NCBI GenBank assembly: GCA_036824145.1 | Contig: DAITAT010000007.1 | Coordinates: 1 to 50,499, forward strand | Length of the DNA stretch: 50,499 nt | Reading direction: 5' to 3' | From: DATMMS01 sp036824145 | GTDB lineage: Bacteria > Chloroflexota > Dormibacteria > DASZGP01 | Shown here: positions 26,793 to 33,305 of the stretch, piece by piece | Layout: each line of letters opens with the position of its first letter | Position numbering within the stretch: position 1 is the first letter of the stretch | Program-made: the position numbers and the translations under genes | Notes under the pieces: generated by a model | Told to the model about the DNA's origin: nothing | The model's database searches: none | The model's input: the letters and a program-made list of their open reading frames with translations, nothing else

Positions 26793-26805
26793 ACCTGTGA
26801 CAGGT
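26793..26805. promoter_or_regulatory. 13-base palindrome between divergent flavoprotein and histidine kinase genes
   Basis: ACCTGT-G-ACAGGT is a perfect six-base inverted repeat around one central base, 70 bases upstream of the kinase start and 74 from the flavoprotein start. A related CCTGTCACC lies at 26772-26780. This is a plausible binding site for a dimeric regulator serving either gene. Confidence 0.4.
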
Positions 26806-26875
26806 CTGCGTCGGGAAGTCTCAGTCGGATGGCTATTGTGAATGTCGTCCTGGGGACTGCACAGGAGATCCAAAG

Positions 26876-27955
26876 ATGGTGAGTGGCATGGGAAGGATGA
26901 ACAACGACCCGGTCTTCCGGGTAGTTGCCATGGCCGCCGTATTCGCCGCCTATGTGCTCCTGCTGGCGCCCCTGGCTGGACTGGTAGGCGGAGGCGCCCT
27001 CTTCCTGGCGATCGTGCCGGTGCTGGTGGCGGGCTGGCTCGACGGGCTCCTGATGGGGCTGGCCATGGGACTGATCGCGGCCCCCATCGGGGCGCTCATC
27101 CTTGCCGCCAGCGGCAGCCTCGGCACCACCAATGCGCTGACCGACGCCGTGATCCCTGCGATGCTCGCGCTGGCGCTGGTGGGGATGGTCGTGGGGCGGC
27201 TCCGCGACGTCTCCCGTCGCGCCCGCGTCCAGGCGCTGATGCTCATGGCCGAGAGCCGTCGCCGTCAAGAGGCTGAAGGCGAGGCCCGGGCCGCCCAGGA
27301 GGACGAGCGCCGCCGGATCGCCGAGGACGTCCACGATGACGTCGTCCAGGTCATGACCGCAGTGGCGGTGCGCCTGGGGTTGCTGCGGCGCCGGCTACAG
27401 GACCCTGGCCAGCTTGCTGTCGCCGACGGCGCCGAGGCTACCGTCGAGCAGGCGATCGTGCGGCTGCGCGCCCTGATCTTCGACCTCAGCCCGCCGACCC
27501 TGGACCGCTACGGTCTGGCGGCGGCGGTGAGGATGAAGCTGGAGCAGTTCGAGACCGAGGTCGGCTTCGAGTGCCAACTCCAAGCCGAGGTGGACACGGA
27601 GCCCGAACCGGCGGTGCGGGTGCTTATCTACCGCGTCATCCAGGAGGCGCTCAGCAATGTTCGTAAGCACGCCCACGCGTCCAAGGTCGTGATCTCGATT
27701 AGCGAGGACGACGCCGGCGTGCTGGTTCGCATCCGCGACGACGGGGTTGGCTTCTCAGCCGCGGATGCCACCGCGGCCAAAGGCGGGCATCTTGGTTTTC
27801 GCACCATGCGCGAGCGCGCCCAGGGCGCCGGTGGCTGGCTCAAGGCCGAGTCCACAAGCGGGGTCGGCTCGACCATCAGCTTGTGGGTGCCCAACCGGCC
27901 CCAGGGCCCACGCTCGATGGAGCCGGCGCGCCCCGAGGAGATGGCCGCCCTATGA
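26876..27955 (+). CDS. Sensor histidine kinase, NarL-partner (HisKA_3) type
   Basis: A 359-residue membrane histidine kinase. Four or five hydrophobic segments cover about residues 15-115 with very short loops, so there is no large external sensor domain; the signal may be within the membrane. A coiled-coil-like stretch leads to the HisKA_3 box RRRIAEDVHDDVVQVM with His153 as the phosphorylation site. The HATPase domain follows: N-box VIQEALSNVRKHAHA, G1 IRDDGVGF, G2 GHLGFRTMRERAQGAGG. The ATG at 26876 has AGGAG at 26863-26867. The stop overlaps the receiver gene in an ATGA junction. The C-terminal 20 residues after the ATPase domain are Pro/Arg-rich. Confidence 0.93.
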   Translation: MVSGMGRMNNDPVFRVVAMAAVFAAYVLLLAPLAGLVGGGALFLAIVPVLVAGWLDGLLMGLAMGLIAAPIGALILAASGSLGTTNALTDAVIPAMLALALVGMVVGRLRDVSRRARVQALMLMAESRRRQEAEGEARAAQEDERRRIAEDVHDDVVQVMTAVAVRLGLLRRRLQDPGQLAVADGAEATVEQAIVRLRALIFDLSPPTLDRYGLAAAVRMKLEQFETEVGFECQLQAEVDTEPEPAVRVLIYRVIQEALSNVRKHAHASKVVISISEDDAGVLVRIRDDGVGFSAADATAAKGGHLGFRTMRERAQGAGGWLKAESTSGVGSTISLWVPNRPQGPRSMEPARPEEMAAL

Positions 27956-28332
27956 GCGCCGTGAAGGTGCTGGTGGCCGAGGACTCGGCGGTGCTGCGCG
28001 AGGCGCTCGCTGACCTCATCCAGGATGAGCCGGGCCTGGAGCTGGTCGGGGTCGCTATTGACGCCGAAGAGGCCATCATCATGGCCGGCGTTTACCAGCC
28101 CGAGGTGGCCGTCCTGGATGTCAAGATGCCGGGCGGCGGAGGCAGCCACGCCGCCAGCGGAATTGGCCGCGTGAGCCCTGCCACGCGCATCCTCGCCTTC
28201 TCTGCCTACGAAGACCGGGACAGCGTCGAAGAGATGCTGGCCGCGGGAGCCGTCGGGTACCTCGTCAAAGGAGCCCGGATGGACGACGTGATTATTGCGA
28301 TTCTGGGCGCCGCGGACATCTCCACCGGCTAA
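27952..28332 (+). CDS. Receiver-only response regulator
   Basis: A 126-residue stand-alone receiver domain. The phosphoacceptor is Asp56 (AVLDVKMPGGGG), the acidic pair is in VLVAEDSAVLRE, the switch residue is Ser84 (LAFSAYEDRD) and the conserved lysine is Lys106 (GYLVKGAR). It ends at the end of the receiver fold, with no linker and no LuxR-type helix-turn-helix, although HisKA_3 kinases like its partner normally control NarL-type DNA-binding regulators. Only about 110 bases lie between its stop and the next gene, and no HTH remnant can be read there. It must act through protein contact or belong to a branched phosphorelay. It overlaps the kinase gene by four bases. Confidence 0.9.
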   Translation: MSAVKVLVAEDSAVLREALADLIQDEPGLELVGVAIDAEEAIIMAGVYQPEVAVLDVKMPGGGGSHAASGIGRVSPATRILAFSAYEDRDSVEEMLAAGAVGYLVKGARMDDVIIAILGAADISTG

Positions 28333-28363
28333 CTGGCCGGACCGTAGCGCACCGCGTCAACCC

Positions 28364-28399
28364 ATGACGCACTGTGGTTGAGTGCTATGACGCAGTGTG
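28364..28399 (+). repeat. Direct repeat pair flanking the -35 of the downstream promoter
   Basis: ATGACGCACTGTG (28364-28376) and ATGACGCAGTGTG (28387-28399) match at 12 of 13 positions and are 23 bases apart, start to start. The first copy ends just before the -35 hexamer and the second fills the -35/-10 spacer, the arrangement of an operator for a regulator bound side by side on one DNA face. Confidence 0.6.
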
Positions 28400-28406
28400 T
28401 TATAAA
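28378..28406 (+). promoter_or_regulatory. Consensus-like sigma70 promoter of the 28445 gene
   Basis: -35 TTGAGT (28378-28383) and -10 TATAAA (28401-28406) are separated by exactly 17 bases. Transcription would start near 28413, which rules out an ATG at 28406 as start and supports the GTG at 28445. Confidence 0.65.
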
Positions 28407-28444
28407 TGACCTACACCACGATCAAGAAGGTTAGGAGGTTCCAC

Positions 28445-28819
28445 GTGATTAGAGAGACTCTTTACACATCCATCGGCGCCGCTGCGCTGGCTGTTGATTT
28501 CGTCACCAGCCCCCAAAAGCAGCAGAACTGGCTCAAGCGGGCCGAGCGTCGCGGCAGCAAGCTCGCGACCACCAGCCAGCGCCAGATCCACCCTGTGACC
28601 AAGCAGGTCGAGTCGGCCATCGAAGAGCTTCGCGTAAACTCGCTCAGCGTCCTCGGCCTTGCCGAGCGCGGTGTCGAGAATGTCCAGGCTGAGGCCAAGA
28701 AGACCGTCCCTCGGAGCACCCCCAAGGCGCGCGTTTCGCGCCGCCGCCGCACCGTCGGGGGCCGCAAGGTTCGGCAGACAACGCTGACCCTGCAGGCGCC
28801 GGCCTCGCCGGCCAGCTAG
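28445..28819 (+). CDS. Small helical protein with a basic tail, unknown function
   Basis: A 124-residue protein that I cannot place in a family. The GTG at 28445 is well supported: AGGAGG lies at 28433-28438, six bases upstream, and the promoter's -10 overlaps an earlier ATG. An amphipathic/hydrophobic segment at residues 5-20 is followed by a long helix-prone region (about 22-85) and a basic tail containing ARVSRRRRTVGGRKVRQ. The layout recalls phasin-like or HBHA-like proteins (helical body plus cationic tail), but that is only a resemblance. It is a monocistronic unit, with its own near-consensus promoter, a direct-repeat operator and a strong terminator, so it is probably abundant and regulated, possibly by the adjacent kinase system. 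Confidence 0.75.
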   Translation: MIRETLYTSIGAAALAVDFVTSPQKQQNWLKRAERRGSKLATTSQRQIHPVTKQVESAIEELRVNSLSVLGLAERGVENVQAEAKKTVPRSTPKARVSRRRRTVGGRKVRQTTLTLQAPASPAS

Positions 28820-28837
28820 CTCACTTCCCACCCCGCG

Positions 28838-28867
28838 GAGAGGGCGGTCCTTCGGGACCGCTCTCTC
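28838..28867 (+). terminator. Intrinsic terminator with TTCG tetraloop
   Basis: GCGGTCC (28844-28850) and GGACCGC (28855-28861) close a TTCG loop. The stem continues outward as 28838-28843 with 28862-28867, giving 13 pairs including one G-T. A short T-run (28869-28871) follows. It lies 19 bases after the stop of the 28445 gene and before the convergent anti-sigma gene. Confidence 0.8.
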
Positions 28868-28887
28868 TCATTTAACCGCAGCGAAAG

Positions 28888-29130
28888 TCAGGCTTGCTTG
28901 AAGTTCGAGAGGATCTTTTCGACCAGCGCCTTGGGGGCCTTCTCGGGACAGCCTTTGGTGTGCACCAGCCGCTTGACCTGGAGGTTGAACTCGAAATGCT
29001 GCTCGCAGGGCGGGCAGTCGTCGAGATGCTTCTTGACCTCGGCCATCTCGAAGTCGTTCAGCTCGCGATCGACGTAAGAGTGCAGCCGCTCCATGGTCTG
29101 GTCGCAGCTGTAGCAACCTTTGTCGGTCAT
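28888..29130 (-). CDS. RsrA-like zinc anti-sigma factor
   Basis: An 80-residue cytoplasmic anti-sigma factor with the ZAS signature His35-x3-Cys39-x2-Cys42 (KKHLDDCPPCEQHF) and an additional cysteine pair Cys6/Cys9 near the N-terminus; a further cysteine is at about 61. In RsrA, zinc is held by such residues and thiol oxidation forms a disulfide that releases the sigma factor. The ATG at 29130 overlaps the sigma gene's stop in ATGA, the usual sigR-rsrA coupling. The protein has no membrane segment, so the signal should be cytoplasmic thiol stress. The close match of both partners to the SigR/RsrA (SigH/RshA) type makes the call fairly safe. Confidence 0.9.
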   Translation of the reverse strand: MTDKGCYSCDQTMERLHSYVDRELNDFEMAEVKKHLDDCPPCEQHFEFNLQVKRLVHTKGCPEKAPKALVEKILSNFKQA

Positions 29131-29699
29131 TCCACCACCCCACTTTCTTTGGCGTACTCGTAGAGGCTCTGCTGCAGGCGCTGCCTGCCGCGATGCAGTC
29201 GCGACATCACAGTCCCCACCGGTACCCCCAGGATCTCCGCCGTTTCCTTGTAGCTGAAGCCTTCCACGTCGGTCAGCAGCACCGTCTCGCGATAGGCCGG
29301 CGGTAGGTCTTCGATCGCTTTGCGGACCTCCTCCACGCCCAGCTTGTCGAGCACGTCGGCTGCGGGGTCTTCCGCGGGCTGAACATCAGCGCCGAGGTGC
29401 TGGTAGAGGTAGAACTCCTCGGTGTTGTCGAGGCTCTGGGGCGAGTTGTACTGTTTGCGATACCGCGACCGGAAGAGGTTGGTCTGGATCTTGAACAGCC
29501 AGGCCTTGAAGTTGGTGCCGGGCTGGAACTGATGCTGGAATCGGTAGGCGCGGAGGCAGGTCTCCTGGACCAGGTCCTCGGCCTCTTCGGGCTTGCGCGT
29601 CATCCGCAGGGCGCCGCGATAGAGGGCGTCGATGTTCTCCGCGACCGCTGCTTCGAAGTCGAACTCCGGGGTGGCCGCGGGTGCCGGCTGCTGGCTCAT
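29127..29699 (-). CDS. ECF sigma factor, SigR/SigH type
   Basis: A 190-residue extracytoplasmic-function sigma factor. Sigma-2 region: ALRMTRKPEEAEDLVQETCLRAYR and GTNFKAWLFKIQTNLFRSRYRK, with the GTN-KAWL pattern typical of SigR/SigH. Sigma-4 region: DLPPAYRETVLLTDVEGFSYKETAEILGVPVGTVMSRLHRGR. The ATG at 29699 gives a family-typical N-terminus; in-frame ATGs at 29753 and 29762 would add a non-conserved tail. None has a ribosome site; a weak TAGCGT hexamer ends eight bases upstream of 29699. The gene overlaps its anti-sigma partner by four bases. Expected regulon: thiol redox and protein-damage genes; a SigR-type GGAAT...GTT promoter was looked for just upstream and not found. Confidence 0.92.
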   Translation of the reverse strand: MSQQPAPAATPEFDFEAAVAENIDALYRGALRMTRKPEEAEDLVQETCLRAYRFQHQFQPGTNFKAWLFKIQTNLFRSRYRKQYNSPQSLDNTEEFYLYQHLGADVQPAEDPAADVLDKLGVEEVRKAIEDLPPAYRETVLLTDVEGFSYKETAEILGVPVGTVMSRLHRGRQRLQQSLYEYAKESGVVE

Positions 29700-29761
29700 A
29701 GCTGCCAACGCTAGGCCCCCAATGGTACCGGGCGCAACTCGATCCAAAAGCATGGCGTCCA

Positions 29762-29767
29762 TACAAT
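29762..29767 (+). promoter_or_regulatory. Putative -10 element of the bPH2 gene
   Basis: TACAAT, five of six consensus matches, ends seven bases before the GTG at 29775. There is no ribosome site between them, so the mRNA is probably leaderless. Confidence 0.45.
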
Positions 29768-29774
29768 CCACAAC

Positions 29775-30320
29775 GTGGATCGAGACCGGTTTAGTCCCTC
29801 GGATAACTTTGAGGAGACTGCTGCGGCGGTGCCGCTGCAGCCGGGGGAGTTGATCCTCGCCGAGGCGGACGGCGTTGTTCTCGGCTGGCAGGCTCGCACC
29901 ATCCTGATCTGGTGGCTGCCCGGCATCGTCTTCATCGCCCTGGCCTGGCTCGAGACGCGATCGGTGGTTGTCACCGTCGGGCTGGCGGTGTTCTGCATCG
30001 GGCTCTTCCTCTTCTACGCCAGCGATCGTGAGGTGCGACCTCGCGGCCGGCGCCGCCGCTATGTGCTCACCGATCAACGCCTGCTGATCGCAGCCGCGGG
30101 CGAGCCACCCGAGTGGCGTCCGCTCGATCTTGCTGACGTCGCCTCAACGCTGATGGAGGAGGGGATCGCCGACCGCGCCGTGCGCCGCCTCTCGGGCGCG
30201 GCCACGATCGTGCTGATTCTCCGGGCCCCCGGCCCCAAGGGCGAGCCGCGCCGGGTGCGGATCGGACCGATGCGCGACCCCGAGGGTTTTCGGCGCTCGA
30301 TCGACGTTCGGCTGGGCTAG
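29775..30320 (+). CDS. Membrane protein with bacterial PH-like (bPH2) domain
   Basis: A 181-residue membrane protein. Two hydrophobic segments at about residues 43-62 and 66-86 are followed by a cytoplasmic beta-rich domain with RRRYVLTDQRLLIAAAG (about 97-113), the phrase typical of bPH2 (YdbS/YdbT-like) domains, and a segment of alternating strands ending GPMRDPEGFRRSIDVRL. The N-terminal 25 residues (LQPGELILAEADG just before the helix) also fit. The GTG start at 29775 follows a TACAAT hexamer by seven bases. Function of such proteins is uncertain; stress or envelope roles are reported in some. It lies between two sigma/anti-sigma pairs. Its TAG stop is shared with the convergent anti-sigma gene (CTAG). 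Confidence 0.75.
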   Translation: MDRDRFSPSDNFEETAAAVPLQPGELILAEADGVVLGWQARTILIWWLPGIVFIALAWLETRSVVVTVGLAVFCIGLFLFYASDREVRPRGRRRRYVLTDQRLLIAAAGEPPEWRPLDLADVASTLMEEGIADRAVRRLSGAATIVLILRAPGPKGEPRRVRIGPMRDPEGFRRSIDVRLG

Positions 30321-31183
30321 CTGCTGACGGTGAAGGTCAGCGGCACCTCGACGACAGTGGAGTTCTTCAGGAAGATCCGACCGATCAGCGAGTAGGTGCC
30401 GGCGGCCGGCGGTCCGGTGAGCGCGCCTGCGCTCCACTCGACAGTGAGGTCGAGCTCTTCACCCGACTGCAGCGTCCGGCTGGTCCCCTCCGAGCCGGCC
30501 AGACGGAGCTGACTCTGACCCTGGCCGGCGAGAATCTCCATTCCAGGTGGCGCCAGGTCTGTCCCGCGCGGCCCGCCGACGAGCCGGAGCAACAGTTGGA
30601 CGGGGTGCCCGGTGGTCGCGCTCGGTGGGTTGGCCAGCAGCGCGATTGTCGAACCGTCGCGGCCGACAACCGTCTTCCGTGCGGCTTCTGGAAACGACGA
30701 ATTCGGGGCGACTGAATTCGGGGCGACTGATGGAACAACGGACAGCGCCCCCGGTGTCGACGCTCCTCTACCTTCGGTGCGGGTGGCGGGAGCCACGCTG
30801 GCGGTGGCCTGCGACTGGCCCCCGCGCGCGGGCACCAGGCGAGGAACCCAGGTGACGACCAGGGCAAGCACTGCCGCGGCGGCCACCGCAGTCGGGAGCC
30901 AGGTTGGCGGCCGCCCGTGGATGACGCGGGCGACGAAACCTCGAGAGCCGAGCTCCTCCACGCCTGGAGCGCCGTCGCGCAGGAAGCCGAAGTCAAGCGG
31001 TCGAGGCAACTCCTCCTCGGGCAGGCTGGCCACGGCCTGGCTGGTGGCGCGCAGCAGCTGCATCCGGCTGACGCAGTCGGCGCAACCGTCCAGGTGCCCG
31101 GCGATGGCAGCGGCGTCCTTGTTTGCCAGGGCGTGGTCGATGTAGGCCGAGAGCTGCTCGTTTTTGAGGTGTTGCGTTGCCAT
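30317..31183 (-). CDS. Membrane-anchored anti-sigma factor, zf-HC2 type
   Basis: A 288-residue single-pass regulator. The cytoplasmic N-terminal zinc domain has His30-x3-Cys34-x2-Cys37 (AGHLDGCADCVSR). A membrane helix follows at about residues 97-118 (PTAVAAAAVLALVVTWVP). The external part has a low-complexity Ser/Ala/Pro stalk (about 125-170) and a C-terminal beta-sandwich-like domain with GHPVQLLLRLVGG and AAGTYSLIGRIFLK, which could sense envelope conditions. The ATG at 31183 overlaps the sigma gene's stop by one base (TGATG). A perfect 15-base tandem duplication lies within the stalk. Release of sigma by regulated proteolysis is likely by analogy. Confidence 0.87.
   Translation of the reverse strand: MATQHLKNEQLSAYIDHALANKDAAAIAGHLDGCADCVSRMQLLRATSQAVASLPEEELPRPLDFGFLRDGAPGVEELGSRGFVARVIHGRPPTWLPTAVAAAAVLALVVTWVPRLVPARGGQSQATASVAPATRTEGRGASTPGALSVVPSVAPNSVAPNSSFPEAARKTVVGRDGSTIALLANPPSATTGHPVQLLLRLVGGPRGTDLAPPGMEILAGQGQSQLRLAGSEGTSRTLQSGEELDLTVEWSAGALTGPPAAGTYSLIGRIFLKNSTVVEVPLTFTVSS
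30699..30728. repeat. Perfect 15-base tandem duplication
   Basis: GAATTCGGGGCGACT occurs twice head to tail (30699-30713, 30714-30728). It lies in frame in the external stalk of the anti-sigma factor and duplicates five residues (SVAPN). A replication-slippage product; length variation between strains would not break the frame. Confidence 0.9.
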
Positions 31184-31746
31184 CAGGCGAATGCCTCAAG
31201 GATGTTGGGGTCGAGGCTGAGCAGCTCAGCCTGGAGGCCACTGCGGCCGCGGGCCAATCGCGACCTCACCGTGCCGATGGGCAGCTCCAGGCTGGCCGCG
31301 ATCTCTTCGTAGCTCAGGCCGCTCAGGTCGCGCATCAGGATCACGGCACGATGATCGGGGCTCAGCCGGCCCAGGGCGACCTCGATCGCGCGCACCCGCT
31401 CGCGGCTGAGCGCCAGCGACTCCGGCCCAGGCTGAGGGTCGGGCAGGGAGATGACGCGATCATCCGCGTCTTCCAGCGGCGCCGTCGGGCGGCGCGCCCG
31501 GATCCGATCGACGCAGGTTCGCGCCACGATGCTGTTCATCCAGCTCCTGAAGGCGCCGCCGCGCTGCTCGCCGATCCCACGCCAGGCTTTGATGCACGAA
31601 TCCTGGAGCGCGTCCATGGCGTCCTCGTGGTTGCCGAGGATTCGCATGGCGAGGCTGAAGAAGGCCGACTGGTGTCGCAAGAGGAGGGCTTCGAAAGCCG
31701 CCCCATCGCCGCGCCGGCATTGTTCCAGTAGCGCTTCATCATCCAT
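31183..31746 (-). CDS. ECF RNA polymerase sigma factor
   Basis: A 187-residue ECF sigma factor. Sigma-2: RHQSAFFSLAMRILGNHEDAMDALQDSCIKAWRGI and FRSWMNSIVARTCVDRIRARR. Sigma-4: LGRLSPDHRAVILMRDLSGLSYEEIAASLELPIGTVRSRLARGR. The ATG at 31746 is preferred to the longer frame because it gives the family N-terminus (MDDEALLEQCRRGD) and has AGGTG just upstream. The start lies about 15 bases from the -10 of an ECF-type promoter (31761-31788), which implies that the sigma factor transcribes its own gene. It is followed by its membrane anti-sigma gene with a one-base overlap. The trigger is presumably an envelope signal sensed by the anti-sigma's external domain. Confidence 0.92.
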   Translation of the reverse strand: MDDEALLEQCRRGDGAAFEALLLRHQSAFFSLAMRILGNHEDAMDALQDSCIKAWRGIGEQRGGAFRSWMNSIVARTCVDRIRARRPTAPLEDADDRVISLPDPQPGPESLALSRERVRAIEVALGRLSPDHRAVILMRDLSGLSYEEIAASLELPIGTVRSRLARGRSGLQAELLSLDPNILEAFA

Positions 31747-31760
31747 GTCACCTGCAGGGT

Positions 31761-31788
31761 ATGACGGATCCCCTGCGCAATTGGTTCC
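31761..31788 (-). promoter_or_regulatory. ECF-type autoregulatory promoter
   Basis: On the minus strand GGAACC (31788-31783) is followed after 16 bases by CGTCAT (31766-31761). This matches the general ECF consensus GGAACC-N15/16-CGTC and sits directly upstream of the ECF gene starting at 31746. Confidence 0.65.
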
Positions 31789-31835
31789 GTGGTACCCGCA
31801 TGACACCCAATCGGGGACTCGGCTAGGCTCGTCGG

Positions 31836-33287
31836 ATGGCACGATCCGCGCGTCGCCCCCTTGATCCCGAGTTCGTGGCGCGGTACACCCGGGTCAACCT
31901 GGTGGCCGACCCGATCTACGGGTACGTCCAGATCACCAAGACGCCGCGCGGCGAGCGAGGCGAGGGAGTCACCACCGCCGAACAGGACATCCTCGACCAT
32001 CGCTGGCTGCAGCGCTCGCGCCGCATCCACCAGCTGCAGAGTGCCTGGTGGGTCTTTCCCGCCGCCGAGCACTCTCGCTTTCAGCACGCCATCGGGGCCA
32101 TGCACCTGGCCGGGATCTGGGCCGAGCACCTGTACCCGTCGCTGAAGCTGGCGGCCGACACGCCCAGCCAGTTCCTGGTCGAGGAGACGATGCGACTGGG
32201 CGGGCTGCTCCACGACATCGGGCACGGCCCCTTCGGGCATTTCTTCGACGACCACTACCTGGCCCAATTCGGGATCACCCACGAGACCATCTCCCAGCGG
32301 ATCATCACCGGTGACCTGGCGCCGTTGATTCGGGGTCTTGAAGCCAGCCCCCACGGACCCTTCACCGCCGGCGAATCGGTGGACCCGGCGTGGGTCGCTT
32401 ACGTCATCTCCAAGGAGGAGCTGCCCGGTTTTGAGGCGCCGCGCTGGTTGGAACTGCTAAAGCCGGTGCTGTGCGGCGGGTTCGCCGCCGACAACATGGA
32501 CTACGTCCCTCGCGACGCCTACGCCTGCGGCGTCAGCATCGGGCCCGTCGACGTGCGCCGCATCATCCACTACACCTTCGTGTCTCCGTCGGGGATGGCG
32601 CTGCACCAGCATGGCGCCGAGGCGATGCTGCTCTTCCTCAACTCGCGGATGTACCTCTACACCAACCTGTACCACCACCGCACCGTCCGCAGGATCGACC
32701 TCCACATGCGCGAGATCTTCCAGGACACCATCACCGAGCTGCTCGGCGGGGCCAACCCTCTTGACGACCTCGAGGCTTATTTGCACCTCAATGATTGGCA
32801 CCTGCTTAACGAAGTCGATCGCTGGCTGACTCAGGAACCCGAGGGCAGCCGCCGCCACCGGTTGGCGCGGGAGTGGGCCCAGATCACGGGGCGAGGCAAG
32901 CTCAAGTGGCACCTCGCCTACGAGGCGGTCTTCGAGCAGCGCCAGCGGGAGGCCGGGATGTTCAGTCTCACCGGGGAGGAGCTGCACCGGCGCATCCACG
33001 ACCGGCTCCCCGCCGACATTCGCGAGGTGGCCTTCGAGGTCGACGTCGCTGCCCTCGACGCGCGACCGCACGATCCCGCCTCCGATCGCTACGCCGTGCT
33101 TCTCTTCGACCCCCTCGACGGCAGCCTCCGACCCGACGCGGGCGCCGAGATTCTGGCGCGGCTGCCGATGCGCAACTCGCTGATCCGGGTCTTCACCCTC
33201 GACGAGGGCAATGCCCCGGCGCTTCGTGAGGCCGCCGAGGAGGTCCTCCGCGGGCACCTGGAACCAGCGATCTCGACCAATACCTGA
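31836..33287 (+). CDS. HD-domain phosphohydrolase, SAMHD1/dGTPase-like
   Basis: A 483-residue HD hydrolase. The metal-binding residues are visible in order: a histidine in EHSRFQHAIGAMHLA (about residues 78-92), His126-Asp127 in GLLHDIGHGPFGHFFDD, and the distal Asp in AADNMDYVPRDAY (about 220-232). The N-terminal DPIYGYVQIT and DHRWLQRSRRIHQLQ match the family that includes SAMHD1-type dNTP triphosphohydrolases. Substrate may be a dNTP or another nucleotide; regulatory nucleotide sites cannot be judged. The ATG at 31836 lies six bases after TAGGCT, a possible -10, with no ribosome site, so it may be leaderless. It is divergent from the ECF sigma gene. Confidence 0.88.
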   Translation: MARSARRPLDPEFVARYTRVNLVADPIYGYVQITKTPRGERGEGVTTAEQDILDHRWLQRSRRIHQLQSAWWVFPAAEHSRFQHAIGAMHLAGIWAEHLYPSLKLAADTPSQFLVEETMRLGGLLHDIGHGPFGHFFDDHYLAQFGITHETISQRIITGDLAPLIRGLEASPHGPFTAGESVDPAWVAYVISKEELPGFEAPRWLELLKPVLCGGFAADNMDYVPRDAYACGVSIGPVDVRRIIHYTFVSPSGMALHQHGAEAMLLFLNSRMYLYTNLYHHRTVRRIDLHMREIFQDTITELLGGANPLDDLEAYLHLNDWHLLNEVDRWLTQEPEGSRRHRLAREWAQITGRGKLKWHLAYEAVFEQRQREAGMFSLTGEELHRRIHDRLPADIREVAFEVDVAALDARPHDPASDRYAVLLFDPLDGSLRPDAGAEILARLPMRNSLIRVFTLDEGNAPALREAAEEVLRGHLEPAISTNT

Positions 33288-33305
33288 GGTCGACATGCGC
33301 CCGGC

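Noticed and set aside
28406..28444. ATG at 28406 as start of the small helical protein
   Set aside because: It overlaps the -10 hexamer of the promoter and would precede the transcription start; GTG 28445 has AGGAGG at the right distance.
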